A DNA stretch of 64,000 nucleotides from Singulisphaera acidiphila DSM 18658 (GTDB lineage: Bacteria; Planctomycetota; Planctomycetia; Isosphaerales; Isosphaeraceae). The DNA is taken from the NCBI RefSeq assembly GCF_000242455.2, contig NC_019892.1:5652744-5716743 (forward strand). Direction: 5' to 3'. This document shows positions 28,292 through 37,657 of this stretch, in pieces (within the stretch, counting starts at the first letter, position 1; every line of letters begins with the position of its first letter). Both the position numbers and the translations under genes were made by a program. Below the pieces are notes generated by a model. The model had not been told where the DNA came from and did no database searches. It saw only the letters and a program-made list of their open reading frames with translations.

Positions 28292-28460
28292 GGTGACACC
28301 CTTTTGTCTTTTGGAGAGAGAAGGCTTCCGAGCCACAAGTGGGCATCCGGTCATGTGAGGCCCCTCGGAGAATTCTTCGATGAGCACGACGCGCATTGTA
28401 ACGGACGGTCTGATCGCCCCCAATGCGCTCGCGTTGGCGGATTCGCCGGGTGGCTGACGG

Positions 28461-29315
28461 CTATCGGAGCAAGCCCGGCGCGACCTTGGACCGGATTGCC
28501 CAGACCAGGTAGAGACGCGCGTGCAGCTTCCAACGCCAAGGTGCGAGCGATTCGCGTTCGGTCACAAGCGCGCGAAGGACGGGGTCTTCCTCGAAGGCCG
28601 CCCAGAGGACGTCCGGGTTGACCCCGTGGAAGTAATTCCGTTCCCGAACGATCGCGTTCATGAGATCGGGCAGCGCCGAGTCTGCGACAGTCGGCAGAGC
28701 CGGCAATGTCTCGGAAGAAACGATGTCAGTAATCAGCAAGGCGGTTCCCCCCGGCGCGGTCAGCCGGCTCAGAAGGCGCAAGTGTCCCGCCCGGATGGAT
28801 TGCACGATCGCCATGAACTGCGGATGGGATTCCCCCACCGAGTGGAACGCATTGCCCACCAGCGGGCTGAGCAGACAGGTCGAGGCGACGAGGTCGAAGG
28901 GACCCGGGAGATTCGGAACCACGAGGCGCGTCGGTTCTTCGACCAGGCTCACGAGCTCTCGAAGGCCGATCGAGGTCGTCGCCGACCAGTTTGCCAGATC
29001 GTCAATCATGCCGGTGAGGTCGATCCCCCCCAGCCGGTGGAGCGCCGGGTGGACCGCTACTCCTTGACGCTCTGCGCCTTGGGCGAGCGCGTCATGGTCC
29101 AGGTCCACCAGGTAGACGTTGCCGTGAGCCTTCAAGAGCGTGGGTAAGTCCAGGTCGTTGCAGTTCCCCGCCCCGAGCACGCAGAGCCGACTTTCCCCCG
29201 GTCGCCCTCCGGCTGCTAGCAGTTGCGTAACCCGCTCTCGATGCCCGGCGAACCCGTCCCACTGGCCCCTACTTCCGGCATTGAATTCGAGATGCCGTTC
29301 CTTCGATGGATTCAC
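28461..29315 (-). CDS. SAM-dependent methyltransferase-like protein
   Basis: A 284-residue cytoplasmic protein. The glycine-rich SAM-binding motif is RLCVLGAGNCNDLDLPTLL, followed by the acidic strand end NVYLVDLDHDAL. This is the Rossmann pattern of class I methyltransferases. Later motifs are FDLVASTCLLSPLVG (motif IV-like) and APGGTALLITDIVSSE. The substrate is not recognisable. The GTG start at 29315 has GAGGAG about 12 bases upstream. The frame stays open upstream but that part is not protein-like and overlaps an intergenic repeat-like region. Confidence 0.72.
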   Translation of the reverse strand: MNPSKERHLEFNAGSRGQWDGFAGHRERVTQLLAAGGRPGESRLCVLGAGNCNDLDLPTLLKAHGNVYLVDLDHDALAQGAERQGVAVHPALHRLGGIDLTGMIDDLANWSATTSIGLRELVSLVEEPTRLVVPNLPGPFDLVASTCLLSPLVGNAFHSVGESHPQFMAIVQSIRAGHLRLLSRLTAPGGTALLITDIVSSETLPALPTVADSALPDLMNAIVRERNYFHGVNPDVLWAAFEEDPVLRALVTERESLAPWRWKLHARLYLVWAIRSKVAPGLLR

Positions 29316-29700
29316 GTTCGGTTTCGACTCCTCAAGAGCTCTTCTTTGTTTTCCTGGGACTGCGGGTGCCCTGCCTGCCATTTCTGATTTCCCAAGCAGC
29401 AAGCCTTCGGATGCCACACTTTGTACCCAACCCAGGCGCCAAAGACCAAGGCCTCCGTGCTCCCTCTCTCCTGGGACTGCGGGCGGGTCGCTCGCGGCCC
29501 CAGGAGGGGAGGAGACAAGACATCGGAACAAATAAATCATCGGATGATCCCACGCTTCAAGCGTCGCTTGCGGCGGTTGGTGGCACTCGATAGAGTGAGC
29601 CGTTCTCTTGAGGTCGACAACTCGCCCCCTCGTTGAATCGAGGTCTCAGGCGGGAGTTCGTCGATGCGTTTCCCGAATCCGAAGGGGAGAGATTCGTCTC
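29316..29700. other. Intergenic region between divergent genes with a short direct repeat
   Basis: About 385 bases between the methyltransferase start and the secreted-protein start. The 15-base sequence TCCTGGGACTGCGGG occurs at 29352-29366 and again at 29469-29483. No gene is supported here; both promoters should lie in it. Confidence 0.5.
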
Positions 29701-31452
29701 ATGCTGGCACAGTTATTATCGATCTGGGTCGTGGCCGCGACGCTGGGCCAAACTCCGGCGGACTCGGCCTGGTTAAAAGCGGTTCCAGGGGATGTCGACC
29801 TGGTCATCCGGAGCCGTGGCCTCGAGGCGACCTCTGTTGACCTGACGGCGATGCTCAAGGCGATGAGCCCTCGGTTGGGGGCGATGGCTGAGCCGGCCCT
29901 GACGGATCTCTTGTCGAAGTTCAAGGACCAGCATGGCGAGACGGCCATCAAGACCGCGTGGGTGGGCCTGGTGCGGGCGGTCCCGCCCGGCCCTGACGGC
30001 GTGATCCCGTTTGCGGTCCTGGTCATCCAGGAAGACTACCGCAGCGTGCTCAAGTCGCTCGCGGGGGGGAAGGACGTGGCTCTCAAGCCCCAGGACGGCG
30101 GGTTTGACGCGTTCGATAATCCCCACGGCAACGGCCTCTGGTACGCCGTCAAGGGGCCTGGGTTCGTGGCATTCGGCCCTGACAAGGAGTTCATCGCCGC
30201 AGCCGCCAAGCCGGGGGAGAAGACGCTCGATCAGGTCCTCACCCCTGCGCTCGCCAAGCTCTTCCTGGCCGGCGATCTCGGCCTGTTCGTCAACACTGCG
30301 AAGCTTTCGACCCGTTACGCCGCCCAGATCGATCTGGGGCGACAGAAGTTCATGGACTCCCTCGACCAGGCCGGGAAGCAGGGCCCGAACGGGCCGTCGA
30401 TCGAGGGCATCAAAGCGATGTACGGCCGGTTCTTCGACGCGATCAAGGAGGCCGATTCCCTGGCGCTCAACCTCGACTTCGCCGCCGAAGGTTTCCAACT
30501 CGGCGGTCAGCTCGACGTGAAGGCTGGCTCCGACGTGGCGAAGGCGATCGACCCGAGCAGGTCGGGCGCGGCCGACCTGAGCAAGTTTGCCCCGGACGCT
30601 GCATTCTACGTGTCCATGAACATGGACGCGAAAGAGGCTGCTCGGCTTCAGAGCATGAGCTTGAGCATGATCAATCCCGGTGCCAAGGAGAGCCCCGAGA
30701 TGACAGCGGCCACGGAACGGTTCAACCAGCTCGGGCAGATCGAAACTCAGGGCAATGTGACGTTCGGGAACGGGATGCGTGCGTTCAACGTGATCAACGT
30801 GGCGGACCCCAAGGCGTACATCGCGGCGGTCGAGGCGATGCTCCAGGCCATGAAGAAAGCGGATAGCCCTTTGAATTTCTACAAGGACGTCAAGGTCGAC
30901 GCCGACGTGGAAACCTATCAAGGTATAAAGTTTACGCATGTTGTTGCGACGTTCGATGATGAGAAGCTCGCGAAGCTTGGCGCGATGAATCAAGGCGGGG
31001 CCGCGAGTGTGAAAGCCATGTTTGGCGGCGATGCCTTCAGCTACTGGATCGGCACCGACGGCAAGCGCGTCCTGTACATCACGACGCCGACCTGGGACGA
31101 GGCCAAGGCTCAGATTGATGTCTACACAAAGGGAGATGCCGGCCTCGGGACCGTTCCTACTTATCCGTTCGTCCGCGCCGCGCTGCCCGAGCAGGCCAGC
31201 CTCCTGATGATTGTGAGCGCCCAGGGACTGGTTCGGATGTTCGCGTCGCAATTGAGCGCGACCCTGAATAAGCCCGAGTTGAAAGTGCCCGAGGGACTTC
31301 CCAAGGAGCCGGCTCTCTTCGGCGGTTCGATCACCCCCCGGGCGCCGCGGGGCATTGAGTTCCACTTCGTGCTCCCCAGCCAGGTCGGCCCCATCATCGA
31401 GAAGGGGATGATTCCGCTCTTCCAGGGGTTGCAAGGGAACGTCAATCAATAG
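29701..31452 (+). CDS. Large exported protein of unknown function
   Basis: A 583-residue protein with a signal peptide (MLAQLLSIWVVAATLGQTPA). It starts with SAWLKAVPGDVDLVIRSRGL, which resembles the opening of DUF3352-like secreted proteins in planctomycetes (a sequence about not failing a low-value check). The repeated pattern VAFGPDKEFIAAAAK, FAPDAAFYVSMNMDAKEAARL and KVDADVETYQGIKFTHVVAT suggests two related halves. No catalytic motif is visible. ATG 29701 follows AGGGGAGAG with about 9 bases of spacing. A hairpin lies 16 bases after the stop. Its role is unknown. Confidence 0.75.
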   Translation: MLAQLLSIWVVAATLGQTPADSAWLKAVPGDVDLVIRSRGLEATSVDLTAMLKAMSPRLGAMAEPALTDLLSKFKDQHGETAIKTAWVGLVRAVPPGPDGVIPFAVLVIQEDYRSVLKSLAGGKDVALKPQDGGFDAFDNPHGNGLWYAVKGPGFVAFGPDKEFIAAAAKPGEKTLDQVLTPALAKLFLAGDLGLFVNTAKLSTRYAAQIDLGRQKFMDSLDQAGKQGPNGPSIEGIKAMYGRFFDAIKEADSLALNLDFAAEGFQLGGQLDVKAGSDVAKAIDPSRSGAADLSKFAPDAAFYVSMNMDAKEAARLQSMSLSMINPGAKESPEMTAATERFNQLGQIETQGNVTFGNGMRAFNVINVADPKAYIAAVEAMLQAMKKADSPLNFYKDVKVDADVETYQGIKFTHVVATFDDEKLAKLGAMNQGGAASVKAMFGGDAFSYWIGTDGKRVLYITTPTWDEAKAQIDVYTKGDAGLGTVPTYPFVRAALPEQASLLMIVSAQGLVRMFASQLSATLNKPELKVPEGLPKEPALFGGSITPRAPRGIEFHFVLPSQVGPIIEKGMIPLFQGLQGNVNQ

Positions 31453-31467
31453 ACGCTGTCCGGATGC

Positions 31468-31499
31468 GCCGGCCGTACGCTCAACGAGCTGCGGCCGGC
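31468..31499 (+). terminator. Hairpin after the large exported protein gene
   Basis: The arms GCCGGCCG (31468-31475) and CGGCCGGC (31492-31499) pair perfectly over 8 GC-rich bases with a 16-base loop. It lies 16 bases past the stop codon. There is no strong T-run. Confidence 0.55.
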
Positions 31500-31540
31500 A
31501 ACTTAATCAATGAGGAAAAAAGCCACGGACGTTCCCATCC

Positions 31541-33274
31541 ATGAAGTACACGATGATCGTGGCCCTACTGACGGGCCTTGTGTCGTCAGCCCGGGCGGAC
31601 GAGCTCGACTTGCCGCCCCGGCCAGCCTCGGCGCTCGGCGGAACGGAGTTCGCCCGTTCGCTCGCGGATCTACCGTTGCAGGAGCGTGAAGCGAAGATCC
31701 TGGCGGAGTTCGAACGGGGCAATGTCCCGCGTTTCCTCCGCACGCTCGTTCCGGTCCACGTCGCCACCGAGAAGGCCAAGGCGACCTACCAGGTCACTCC
31801 GGACTACCTTGCGATCGGTTCGGATGAAGACTACTTCCTGGTCCCGATGACCCCCTTCACGGCCCAGAAGATCGCCGATCGGCTCGGTTGCCTCTTGCCC
31901 ACCCCCAAGATGGTCGACGACATCCACGCAGCCGCGGCCATCAAGCTGAACCCGTCGCCCATCCCGCCTTCGCCCGCGATGACGACCATCCCCGTTTTCA
32001 TCCAACACAACGCGACGGTCCGCGACCAGCGAAAAGGCAAGCCGCTCGGCGCTCTGGTCGCCGGTCACAAGAAAGACGTCGTGATCGCGAACCGAGTCTT
32101 CGCCGCGCCCGGGAAAGAGGCCATCTACGGCTGGCACAAGACGGAGGACGGGAGACCGATTCAACCGCTCTACACCGGCCATATCGCGTCCTGGGTTGAC
32201 TACAGTCATGGCATCCGGCTCGTCCTCCGGCGGTTGACCGTCAACGGGAAAGCGACCACCGTGGATGACGTTCTCGCCGATCCTGCCCTGGCCCCGCTTT
32301 TGAACCATGACGGTGTGATGAGCCGGTCGCGGTACGAGTTCGCCGAGTTTCCCACCGAGTCGAGGCCCCCCTCGAAGCCGCCTGTGCCCGCGCCCGGAGA
32401 AACGAACGAAGAGTTTCGCGTGGAGCCGGGCGTTCGAGTCGTCATCAATCGGCCCGAAGCGGCCAATTCCGAGGGGCCCGTCCTGTTGGTCTACTACGCG
32501 CTTCCCAACGGAAGCACGATCGAGCAGACGATCGGCAAGGCGATCCAGCTGGGGGACGACTGGCGCTTTGAGATCCAGCACATCGGAGCCCAGACCCGGT
32601 TCCTGCGCGAAAAGATCAAGGATCAAACGCTCGTCGTGGCCTACCTCGAGAACGACCTCAAGAGCTGGCCCGCCTGGCGGAAGACGCATGGAGATGTCGC
32701 GATTGCAAAGGTCCTCGACGCCGTGCAGGGCCGGTTCGCGGCCGCGAGGACTCGCGTTGTGTTCAACGGCCACAGCGGCGGCGGGAGCTTCATCTTCGGC
32801 TACCTGAACGGCCTGGAGGCGATCCCGGACGAGGTTGAGCGGATCGCTTTTCTCGATTCCGACTATGGTTATGAGACCGACCGTCATTGCGATAAGCTGG
32901 TTGCCTGGCTGCGCGCCTCCGATCGGCACTCGCTCTGCGTGCTCGCCTACAATGACGCCGTTGCGCTTTTGAATGGCAAAACCTTCGTCAGCGAGGCCGG
33001 GGGCACCTGGGGCCGGAGCCATCTTATGCAAGGCGACCTCGAACGTTCCTTCCCGTTCCAGAAAAGGCTTGTCGACGGCATGCACCGGAACACGGCCCTG
33101 GAAGGACGGGTGACCTTCTTTCTCAAGGAAAACCCCGAAAAGAAGATTTTCCACACGGTGCAAGTTGAGCGGAACGGCTTTATCGAGAGCCTCCTCTCGG
33201 GAACCAAGCTTGACGAGGTTGACTACGCGTACTTTGGCGACAGGGCCTATTCCTCGTTCCTCCGGCCCGATTGA
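31541..33274 (+). CDS. Exported alpha/beta hydrolase-like protein
   Basis: A 577-residue protein with a signal peptide (MKYTMIVALLTGLVSSARA). The N-terminal 250 residues form an unfamiliar domain (RTLVPVHVATEKAKATYQV, FVPMTPF-like LVPMTPFTAQKIADRLG, HIASWVDYSHGIRLVLRR). After a Pro-rich linker (ESRPPSKPPVPAPGETN) comes an alpha/beta-hydrolase-like half with LVYYALPNGSTIEQTIG and VVFNGHSGGGSFIFGYLNG. The GHSGGG motif gives a likely nucleophile Ser near residue 412. Candidate acid and His residues follow (AFLDSDYGYETD, DRHSLCVLAYND) but I cannot prove the triad. Probably a secreted esterase or peptidase-like enzyme with unknown substrate. Confidence 0.78.
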   Translation: MKYTMIVALLTGLVSSARADELDLPPRPASALGGTEFARSLADLPLQEREAKILAEFERGNVPRFLRTLVPVHVATEKAKATYQVTPDYLAIGSDEDYFLVPMTPFTAQKIADRLGCLLPTPKMVDDIHAAAAIKLNPSPIPPSPAMTTIPVFIQHNATVRDQRKGKPLGALVAGHKKDVVIANRVFAAPGKEAIYGWHKTEDGRPIQPLYTGHIASWVDYSHGIRLVLRRLTVNGKATTVDDVLADPALAPLLNHDGVMSRSRYEFAEFPTESRPPSKPPVPAPGETNEEFRVEPGVRVVINRPEAANSEGPVLLVYYALPNGSTIEQTIGKAIQLGDDWRFEIQHIGAQTRFLREKIKDQTLVVAYLENDLKSWPAWRKTHGDVAIAKVLDAVQGRFAAARTRVVFNGHSGGGSFIFGYLNGLEAIPDEVERIAFLDSDYGYETDRHCDKLVAWLRASDRHSLCVLAYNDAVALLNGKTFVSEAGGTWGRSHLMQGDLERSFPFQKRLVDGMHRNTALEGRVTFFLKENPEKKIFHTVQVERNGFIESLLSGTKLDEVDYAYFGDRAYSSFLRPD

Positions 33275-33527
33275 ACGGCAGGTTTTGCCTTCAGGGGTGG
33301 AAGGCTGCCGCTGGATCTTCGCGACGGCGGTTCGTACGCCTAACTGGCGAGCGAAAACAAAGGTGCTGAGCTTCCTGTTTTGCGGGTGGCCTGATCGGAA
33401 CTCAAAAGGATTTGGAGGAACGTCTCCACCGAGCATCGCGGGATTGTTCCCGCGGTCGTACACTGCCGTTTGGTCCCACGAAGCCTGACAACGATGATCG
33501 CCGCACCCCAAGACCGAGGTTATTCCC

Positions 33528-34301
33528 ATGCTGGGCGCCATTGCGGGAGACATCATTGGCTCGATCTACGAGCGCAATAACATCAAGACGACCGAGTTCC
33601 CGCTTTTTCAGCCATCCTGTCGTTTCACTGACGACACGGTGCTGACCGTCGCGTTGGCCGACAGCATCCTCAACGGCATACCCTACGTGGACCTTCTGAA
33701 GCGGTATTATCGCGCCTATCCTCATGCCGGCTACGGCGGCTCGTTTCACAAATGGGCCCAGTCCAAGGGGACCGAACCCTACAACAGTTGGGGGAACGGG
33801 TCGGCGATGCGCGTCAGTCCGGTCGGCCTGGCTTACGAAACCCTTGAGACCGTGCTGGAAGAAGCCAAGAAGAGTGCGGAGGTTACGCATAACCATCCCG
33901 AAGGAATCAAAGGCGCTCAAGCGATCGCATCGGCAGTCTTTCTGGCCCGGACGGGACAGAGTCATGAGCAAATCAAGAATTACGTGGAAGCCGAGTTTGG
34001 CTATCACCTCGACACGCCGCTGGATGAGATCCGCAAGACCTACGTATTCCAGATCTCTTGCCAGGAAAGCGTGCCCCAGGCGATTCGAGCGTTTTTGGAG
34101 TCCACCGACTTTGAAGACGCCGTGCGTCGAGCGATTTCGATCGGAGGCGACAGCGACACGATCGCTTGCATGGCCGGGGCGATCGCCGAGGCCCGCGAAG
34201 GCGGCATCCCCGCGCCCATCCGTCGCAAGGTCTACGAGATTCTCGATGAGTCTTTGTGTCGTACGACCCGGGAGTTCGTCCGGAAATACTCCCGATCCTG
34301 A
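33528..34301 (+). CDS. ADP-ribosylglycohydrolase family protein, copy 2
   Basis: A 257-residue protein starting MLGAIAGDIIGSIYERNNIK, the typical N-terminus of the family. Metal motifs are FTDDTVLTVALADSI and SIGGDSDTIACMAGAIAE. SWGNGSAMRVSPVG matches the family's GNGSAMR motif. It differs strongly from the copy at 2461 in length and sequence, so the two are not recent duplicates. The short form resembles ADP-ribosylglycohydrolases found near macrodomain or stress genes. No toxin or transferase gene is seen next to it. A short hairpin follows the stop. Confidence 0.92.
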   Translation: MLGAIAGDIIGSIYERNNIKTTEFPLFQPSCRFTDDTVLTVALADSILNGIPYVDLLKRYYRAYPHAGYGGSFHKWAQSKGTEPYNSWGNGSAMRVSPVGLAYETLETVLEEAKKSAEVTHNHPEGIKGAQAIASAVFLARTGQSHEQIKNYVEAEFGYHLDTPLDEIRKTYVFQISCQESVPQAIRAFLESTDFEDAVRRAISIGGDSDTIACMAGAIAEAREGGIPAPIRRKVYEILDESLCRTTREFVRKYSRS

Positions 34302-34320
34302 GCCGGTGGGAACCCACGGC
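34302..34320 (+). terminator. Short hairpin after ADP-ribosylglycohydrolase copy 2
   Basis: GCCGGTGGG (34302-34310) and CCCACGGC (34313-34320) pair with one bulged G around a two-base gap. It starts directly after the stop codon. No T-run follows. A weak terminator is possible. Confidence 0.35.
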
Positions 34321-34611
34321 CGTGAGATCGATCGCTCCTTGATTTCTGATGAATTAGGGAAGCTTGCTGTCCTGATGTGTGTTTTGGTGGATTAGGAAGA
34401 CAGGGGTTTTTGCTGAAAATAGAAGCGGATGCGAGGTCTGGGTTGAAGAATCTAGGCTTGCGGGATTCTGTGGCGGATCAATCCCGGCTACCGAAAGAAA
34501 TTCGTCTTTGTTAATATGGAACGCCGTCCCGATTCGAGGGGCGTATTGGGAAAACGACAGCCAGTCGACGAGAGCAACACACGCTCCTTCCGGAGCTTTT
34601 GAGGAAGCAAT
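34321..34611. other. Intergenic region with no supported gene
   Basis: About 290 bases between the ADP-ribosylglycohydrolase and the next small gene. It is somewhat richer in A+T than its surroundings. Only short frames without ribosome sites are present. It probably carries the promoter of the small gene. Confidence 0.4.
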
Positions 34612-34836
34612 ATGAATTCAGGCGATCTTGAGTTGTTCACCTGCGAACAACTCATTGAGGAATTGCTGCGTCGGACAACCTTCCAAGGGGTCATCGTTCA
34701 TGCCAGCGACGCGGCAAAGAGTCGGAGTTGGGATGGGGAGCGAGTCTTCAGGGTCCGGCTCAACGATAACCTGGAAGTCGATGAGGCGGGACGATTGCTC
34801 GACGTCGTCAGTCAGCATATTGCGCGAAGTGCCTGA
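34612..34836 (+). CDS. Small protein of unknown function (74 residues)
   Basis: A 74-residue acidic cytoplasmic protein: MNSGDLELFTCEQLIEELLR, then RTTFQGVIVHASDAAKS, then FRVRLNDNLEVDEAGRLLDV. The ATG has GAGGAAGC directly upstream, a good ribosome site. The pattern TCEQLIEELLRRTTFQGVIV looks like a conserved small protein known from other planctomycetes, but I cannot name its function. It has no membrane segment or signal peptide. A strong hairpin follows 20 bases after the stop and separates it from the convergent gene. Confidence 0.65.
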   Translation: MNSGDLELFTCEQLIEELLRRTTFQGVIVHASDAAKSRSWDGERVFRVRLNDNLEVDEAGRLLDVVSQHIARSA

Positions 34837-34856
34837 GATGGACCGGTCCCCGCTAA

Positions 34857-34878
34857 CGGGGGTGCTCGAGCACCCCCG
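34857..34878. terminator. Perfect palindrome serving as bidirectional terminator
   Basis: CGGGGGTGCTCGAGCACCCCCG is a 22-base perfect palindrome between two convergent genes. On the plus strand a run ATTATTTTTTTG follows about 15 bases later. It can end transcription from both sides. Confidence 0.65.
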
Positions 34879-34934
34879 CTGACTGCGTTTGCGATTATTT
34901 TTTTGCGGAACGGAACCGCCGAACCGTACGTAGC

Positions 34935-35810
34935 TCACTTCGAAGGCTTGTTTTTGCCTTGGGTCCGGGCGTAGATATCACCGGTTTTGTCGAGAGGGAC
35001 CTCCCCCTTGCGGACCTGCCCGGAAACCCTCTGAGACTCCTGAACGGCCTGCTTGGCGACGTCGACCTGCTCCTCACGGACCGGGATCCGAATCTCCTCG
35101 CCTTGCCGCATCGAGTCTGTCGAAAGGCCTTCGGTCGTGGCTCGGCCGTGGACGGGGGGCCGCTCGATGACCACGTCTTCATGCTCGACAGGCACTTCGA
35201 TCCTCTTGTTCTCGGCGGGTGACCGCTCCGTTTTGGGCGGGATGGTCGCCCCTTCGCGTGGACGGAACGGCGCGGAGGTGGAACCGGAGGTCTCGCGAGC
35301 GACGGCAACCTGGGTGCGCATATCATACGCGCCATAGCGTCGCAGGATGGCAGTGGCCTCGTTGAGGCGACCTTCGGCGTTGACGGTCACGATGGCTCGG
35401 CCCGCTTCGAACTCGCCCTGATAATAGTGGGCCTCCTCCTCGGGAATGCCGGCGCCAATCAGGGCGCCCACGAGACCCGCGACTCCGGCGCCGATCGCGG
35501 CGTTCGAGAGAATCACGCCGAGCGTTCCGGCGGCAATGGCGGGTCCAAGCACGGGAATGACCCCGGACAGGACGCCGAGCCCGGTAAGCGCACCCAGGCC
35601 CAGGCCGGTCAAGACGCCTGCGATGGCTCCCTGCCCGGCGTGCGAGCCTTCCTCGTTGGCCCTGGCTTCCACGATCTCCTCCGCATGCCGCATGACGACG
35701 CCGATCTGGTCGTCGCGGAACCCGGCCTGGCAAAGTGCGCGGATGGCCTCGTCGGCCCTCTTCCGATCCTCGAAAACCCCCACGATGGTTGTGCATTGAG
35801 GCGCTTTCAT
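34935..35810 (-). CDS. Stress-type membrane protein with DUF2382 (YsnF/AvaK) domain
   Basis: A 291-residue protein. The N-terminus (TTIVGVFEDRKRADEAIRAL, GFRDDQIGVVMRHAEE) resembles the general-stress YflT-type domain found before glycine zippers. Next is a Gly/Ala-rich hydrophobic stretch (GAIAGVLTGLGLGALTGLG and IGAGVAGLVGALIGAGIPEE), as in glycine-zipper membrane proteins. The C-terminal 110 residues contain a DUF2382 motif, KRIEVPVEHEDVVIERPPV and EEIRIPVREEQVDVAKQAV. This family is linked to general stress in bacteria and cyanobacteria. ATG 35810 has GAGGAG about 7 bases upstream. A dyad at 35840 sits where a promoter would be. Confidence 0.88.
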   Translation of the reverse strand: MKAPQCTTIVGVFEDRKRADEAIRALCQAGFRDDQIGVVMRHAEEIVEARANEEGSHAGQGAIAGVLTGLGLGALTGLGVLSGVIPVLGPAIAAGTLGVILSNAAIGAGVAGLVGALIGAGIPEEEAHYYQGEFEAGRAIVTVNAEGRLNEATAILRRYGAYDMRTQVAVARETSGSTSAPFRPREGATIPPKTERSPAENKRIEVPVEHEDVVIERPPVHGRATTEGLSTDSMRQGEEIRIPVREEQVDVAKQAVQESQRVSGQVRKGEVPLDKTGDIYARTQGKNKPSK

Positions 35811-35839
35811 GATGTGCTCCTCGTGTGGTTGCGAGATGT

Positions 35840-35858
35840 GTTGATATTCGATATCAAC
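35840..35858 (-). promoter_or_regulatory. Operator-like dyad upstream of the DUF2382 stress gene
   Basis: GTTGATATTCGATATCAAC is a perfect 8-3-8 inverted repeat ending about 30 bases before the start codon of the minus-strand stress gene. Its size, position and AT-rich core fit a repressor or activator binding site. It could also form a small hairpin in the leader RNA. No regulator gene is adjacent. Confidence 0.5.
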
Positions 35859-36189
35859 AGTAAAATATCGCGGTTCACCGGAGGTAATAAATAAGCAAAC
35901 TTGGTGCCATTGCTGCCATGTCGAAAGCCTTGACGCACGTCGGCACCTTGAGCGAATCACGGCGCTTCATCGGTTCCCGCCGCTTGTTTGCAGAGAAGCA
36001 ACGGTCGTCCCGAGGATGCGGGGCAAGATCGCGAAGGCTGCATCGCAGTTTTCGCGAGCGGGAGAGTGGGTTGTCTGCTACAGTAGATATCGATCGGATC
36101 GGCGCACCGGTCGGTTTCGACACGTGCGTTGGATTGGCCTGGCGAGAGAGCTAACCTCTTTTCTTTTTCGTTTCGCCGAGGGTCCTCAT
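35859..36189. other. Intergenic region between divergent genes
   Basis: About 330 bases between the DUF2382 gene and DUF1501 copy 2. The reading frame of the latter stays open through half of it but lacks a ribosome site and a signal peptide there. Apart from the dyad at 35840 I see no repeat or gene. It should hold the promoters of both genes. Confidence 0.4.
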
Positions 36190-37629
36190 ATGGAACTCGA
36201 CCTCCCGGTCCCCCATTTCCCGGCCGCCCGCAGTCGCCGTGAGTTCCTTCGCCAGGCCGGCGGAGGGTTCGGGGCCTTGGCGGCGTCCTGGTTGCTCTCT
36301 CAGGAGCCGCTCCTCGGGGCCGAGCCCACGGCTGATCCCCTGGCGCCCCGACCGCCCCATTTTGCTCCCAAGGCGAAGCGGGTCATCTACTTGTTCATGC
36401 ACGGCGGCCCCAGCCACCTCGAGACGTTCGACCCCAAGGCCGACCTTCAGCGCCTCGCCGGAGAACCGTTGCCCGCGAGCTTCGGCATGGTGGCGACCCG
36501 TCGAAAAGTGGCCTCGAACCCGTTGTTGGCCACAAAACGAACCTTTCGCAAGCACGGGCAGAGCGGGATCGAGGTTTCCGACTTTCTCCCGCACACCGCC
36601 CGCTGTGTCGATGACGTCGCCGTGATCCGGTCGTGCTGGGCCGATAGCGTCAATCACCCGCAGGCCGTCTACCAGATGAATACCGGGTCGGTCCTCATGG
36701 GCAAACCTTGCCTGGGGAGTTGGGTCGGCTACGGTCTGGGAACCGAGAACCAGGACCTCCCCGCGTTCGTCGTCCTGCCCGACCCCGGCGGTGGGATCAA
36801 AGGGGGGCCGCCCGCTTACGGGTCGGGGTTCCTGCCCGCGAGCTACCAGGGGACGAACGTCCGCTCGGGCGCCAGCCCGATCCTCGACCTCAGGCCGGCC
36901 GAGGCGGCTGCCGCCAGCGGCCAGCGCCGGACGCTCGACCTGATCGGTCGGCTCAACCAGTTTCATCGCGAGGGACGCGAAGAAGACTCCGAGCTCTCGG
37001 CGCGGATCCAGGCCTATGAGCTCGCCTACCGGATGCAGAGCGCGGCCCCCGATGCCGTCGACCTGGCACGCGAGTCGGCCGAGACTCGCGCACTCTACGG
37101 ACTCGACGCGCGGACCACGGCCGAGTTCGGCACACGCTGCTTGTTGGCCAGGCGGCTCGTCGAACGCGGCGTGCGGTTCGTCCAGCTCTATTCGGGCGAC
37201 GTGGCCGGGTGGGATGCCCACGAAGACGTGGAAGAGAATCATGCCCGCATGTGTGCCAGGACCGACAAGCCGGTCGCCGGCCTGTTGACCGACCTCAAAC
37301 GCAGGGGGCTGTTGGAGAGCACCCTGGTGATCTGGGGCGGGGAGTTCGGGCGGATGCCGATGTCGGAGGGGGGCAAGGGACGCGACCACAACCCGCATGG
37401 GTTCTCCGTCTGGATGGCCGGCGGCGGCATCAAAGGAGGGACGGTCCACGGCGCCACCGACGCCGTCGGGCTGCGTGCCGAGGTCGACCGTGTGCATGTT
37501 CATGACATCCATGCCACGATCCTCCACCTGCTCGGCCTCGACCACACGCAGCTCACTTTTTCCCACAACGGTCGCGACGAGCGATTAACCGACACGGCGG
37601 GTAAAGTGGTTACCTCGATCCTGGCCTGA
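36190..37629 (+). CDS. DUF1501 domain-containing protein, copy 2
   Basis: A 479-residue exported protein. The N-terminus has a Tat-like signal, [20 protein letters not shown]. The family blocks are [93 protein letters not shown] and [18 protein letters not shown]. It belongs to the type usually encoded next to a DUF1549/DUF1553 protein; that partner follows 28 bases downstream. The pair's role in planctomycetes is unknown. ATG 36190 has GAGGGTCC just upstream and the frame extends further upstream without similarity. Confidence 0.93.
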   Translation: MELDLPVPHFPAARSRREFLRQAGGGFGALAASWLLSQEPLLGAEPTADPLAPRPPHFAPKAKRVIYLFMHGGPSHLETFDPKADLQRLAGEPLPASFGMVATRRKVASNPLLATKRTFRKHGQSGIEVSDFLPHTARCVDDVAVIRSCWADSVNHPQAVYQMNTGSVLMGKPCLGSWVGYGLGTENQDLPAFVVLPDPGGGIKGGPPAYGSGFLPASYQGTNVRSGASPILDLRPAEAAAASGQRRTLDLIGRLNQFHREGREEDSELSARIQAYELAYRMQSAAPDAVDLARESAETRALYGLDARTTAEFGTRCLLARRLVERGVRFVQLYSGDVAGWDAHEDVEENHARMCARTDKPVAGLLTDLKRRGLLESTLVIWGGEFGRMPMSEGGKGRDHNPHGFSVWMAGGGIKGGTVHGATDAVGLRAEVDRVHVHDIHATILHLLGLDHTQLTFSHNGRDERLTDTAGKVVTSILA

Positions 37630-37657
37630 TCGTTTTCCAACGAACGGATCCGAATCC

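Noticed and set aside
29352-29483. A 15-base direct repeat TCCTGGGACTGCGGG
   Set aside because: Two copies only, no flanking structure and no gene between them. It may be chance or part of a scattered repeat, and nothing more can be said.
29773-31449. A 558-codon open frame on the minus strand
   Set aside because: Antisense to the exported protein gene at 29701, which has a signal peptide and ribosome site. The reverse frame shows no family motif.
31670-33556. A 628-codon open frame on the minus strand
   Set aside because: Antisense to the GHSGGG hydrolase-like gene and partly to the next gene. It has no start signal and no motif.
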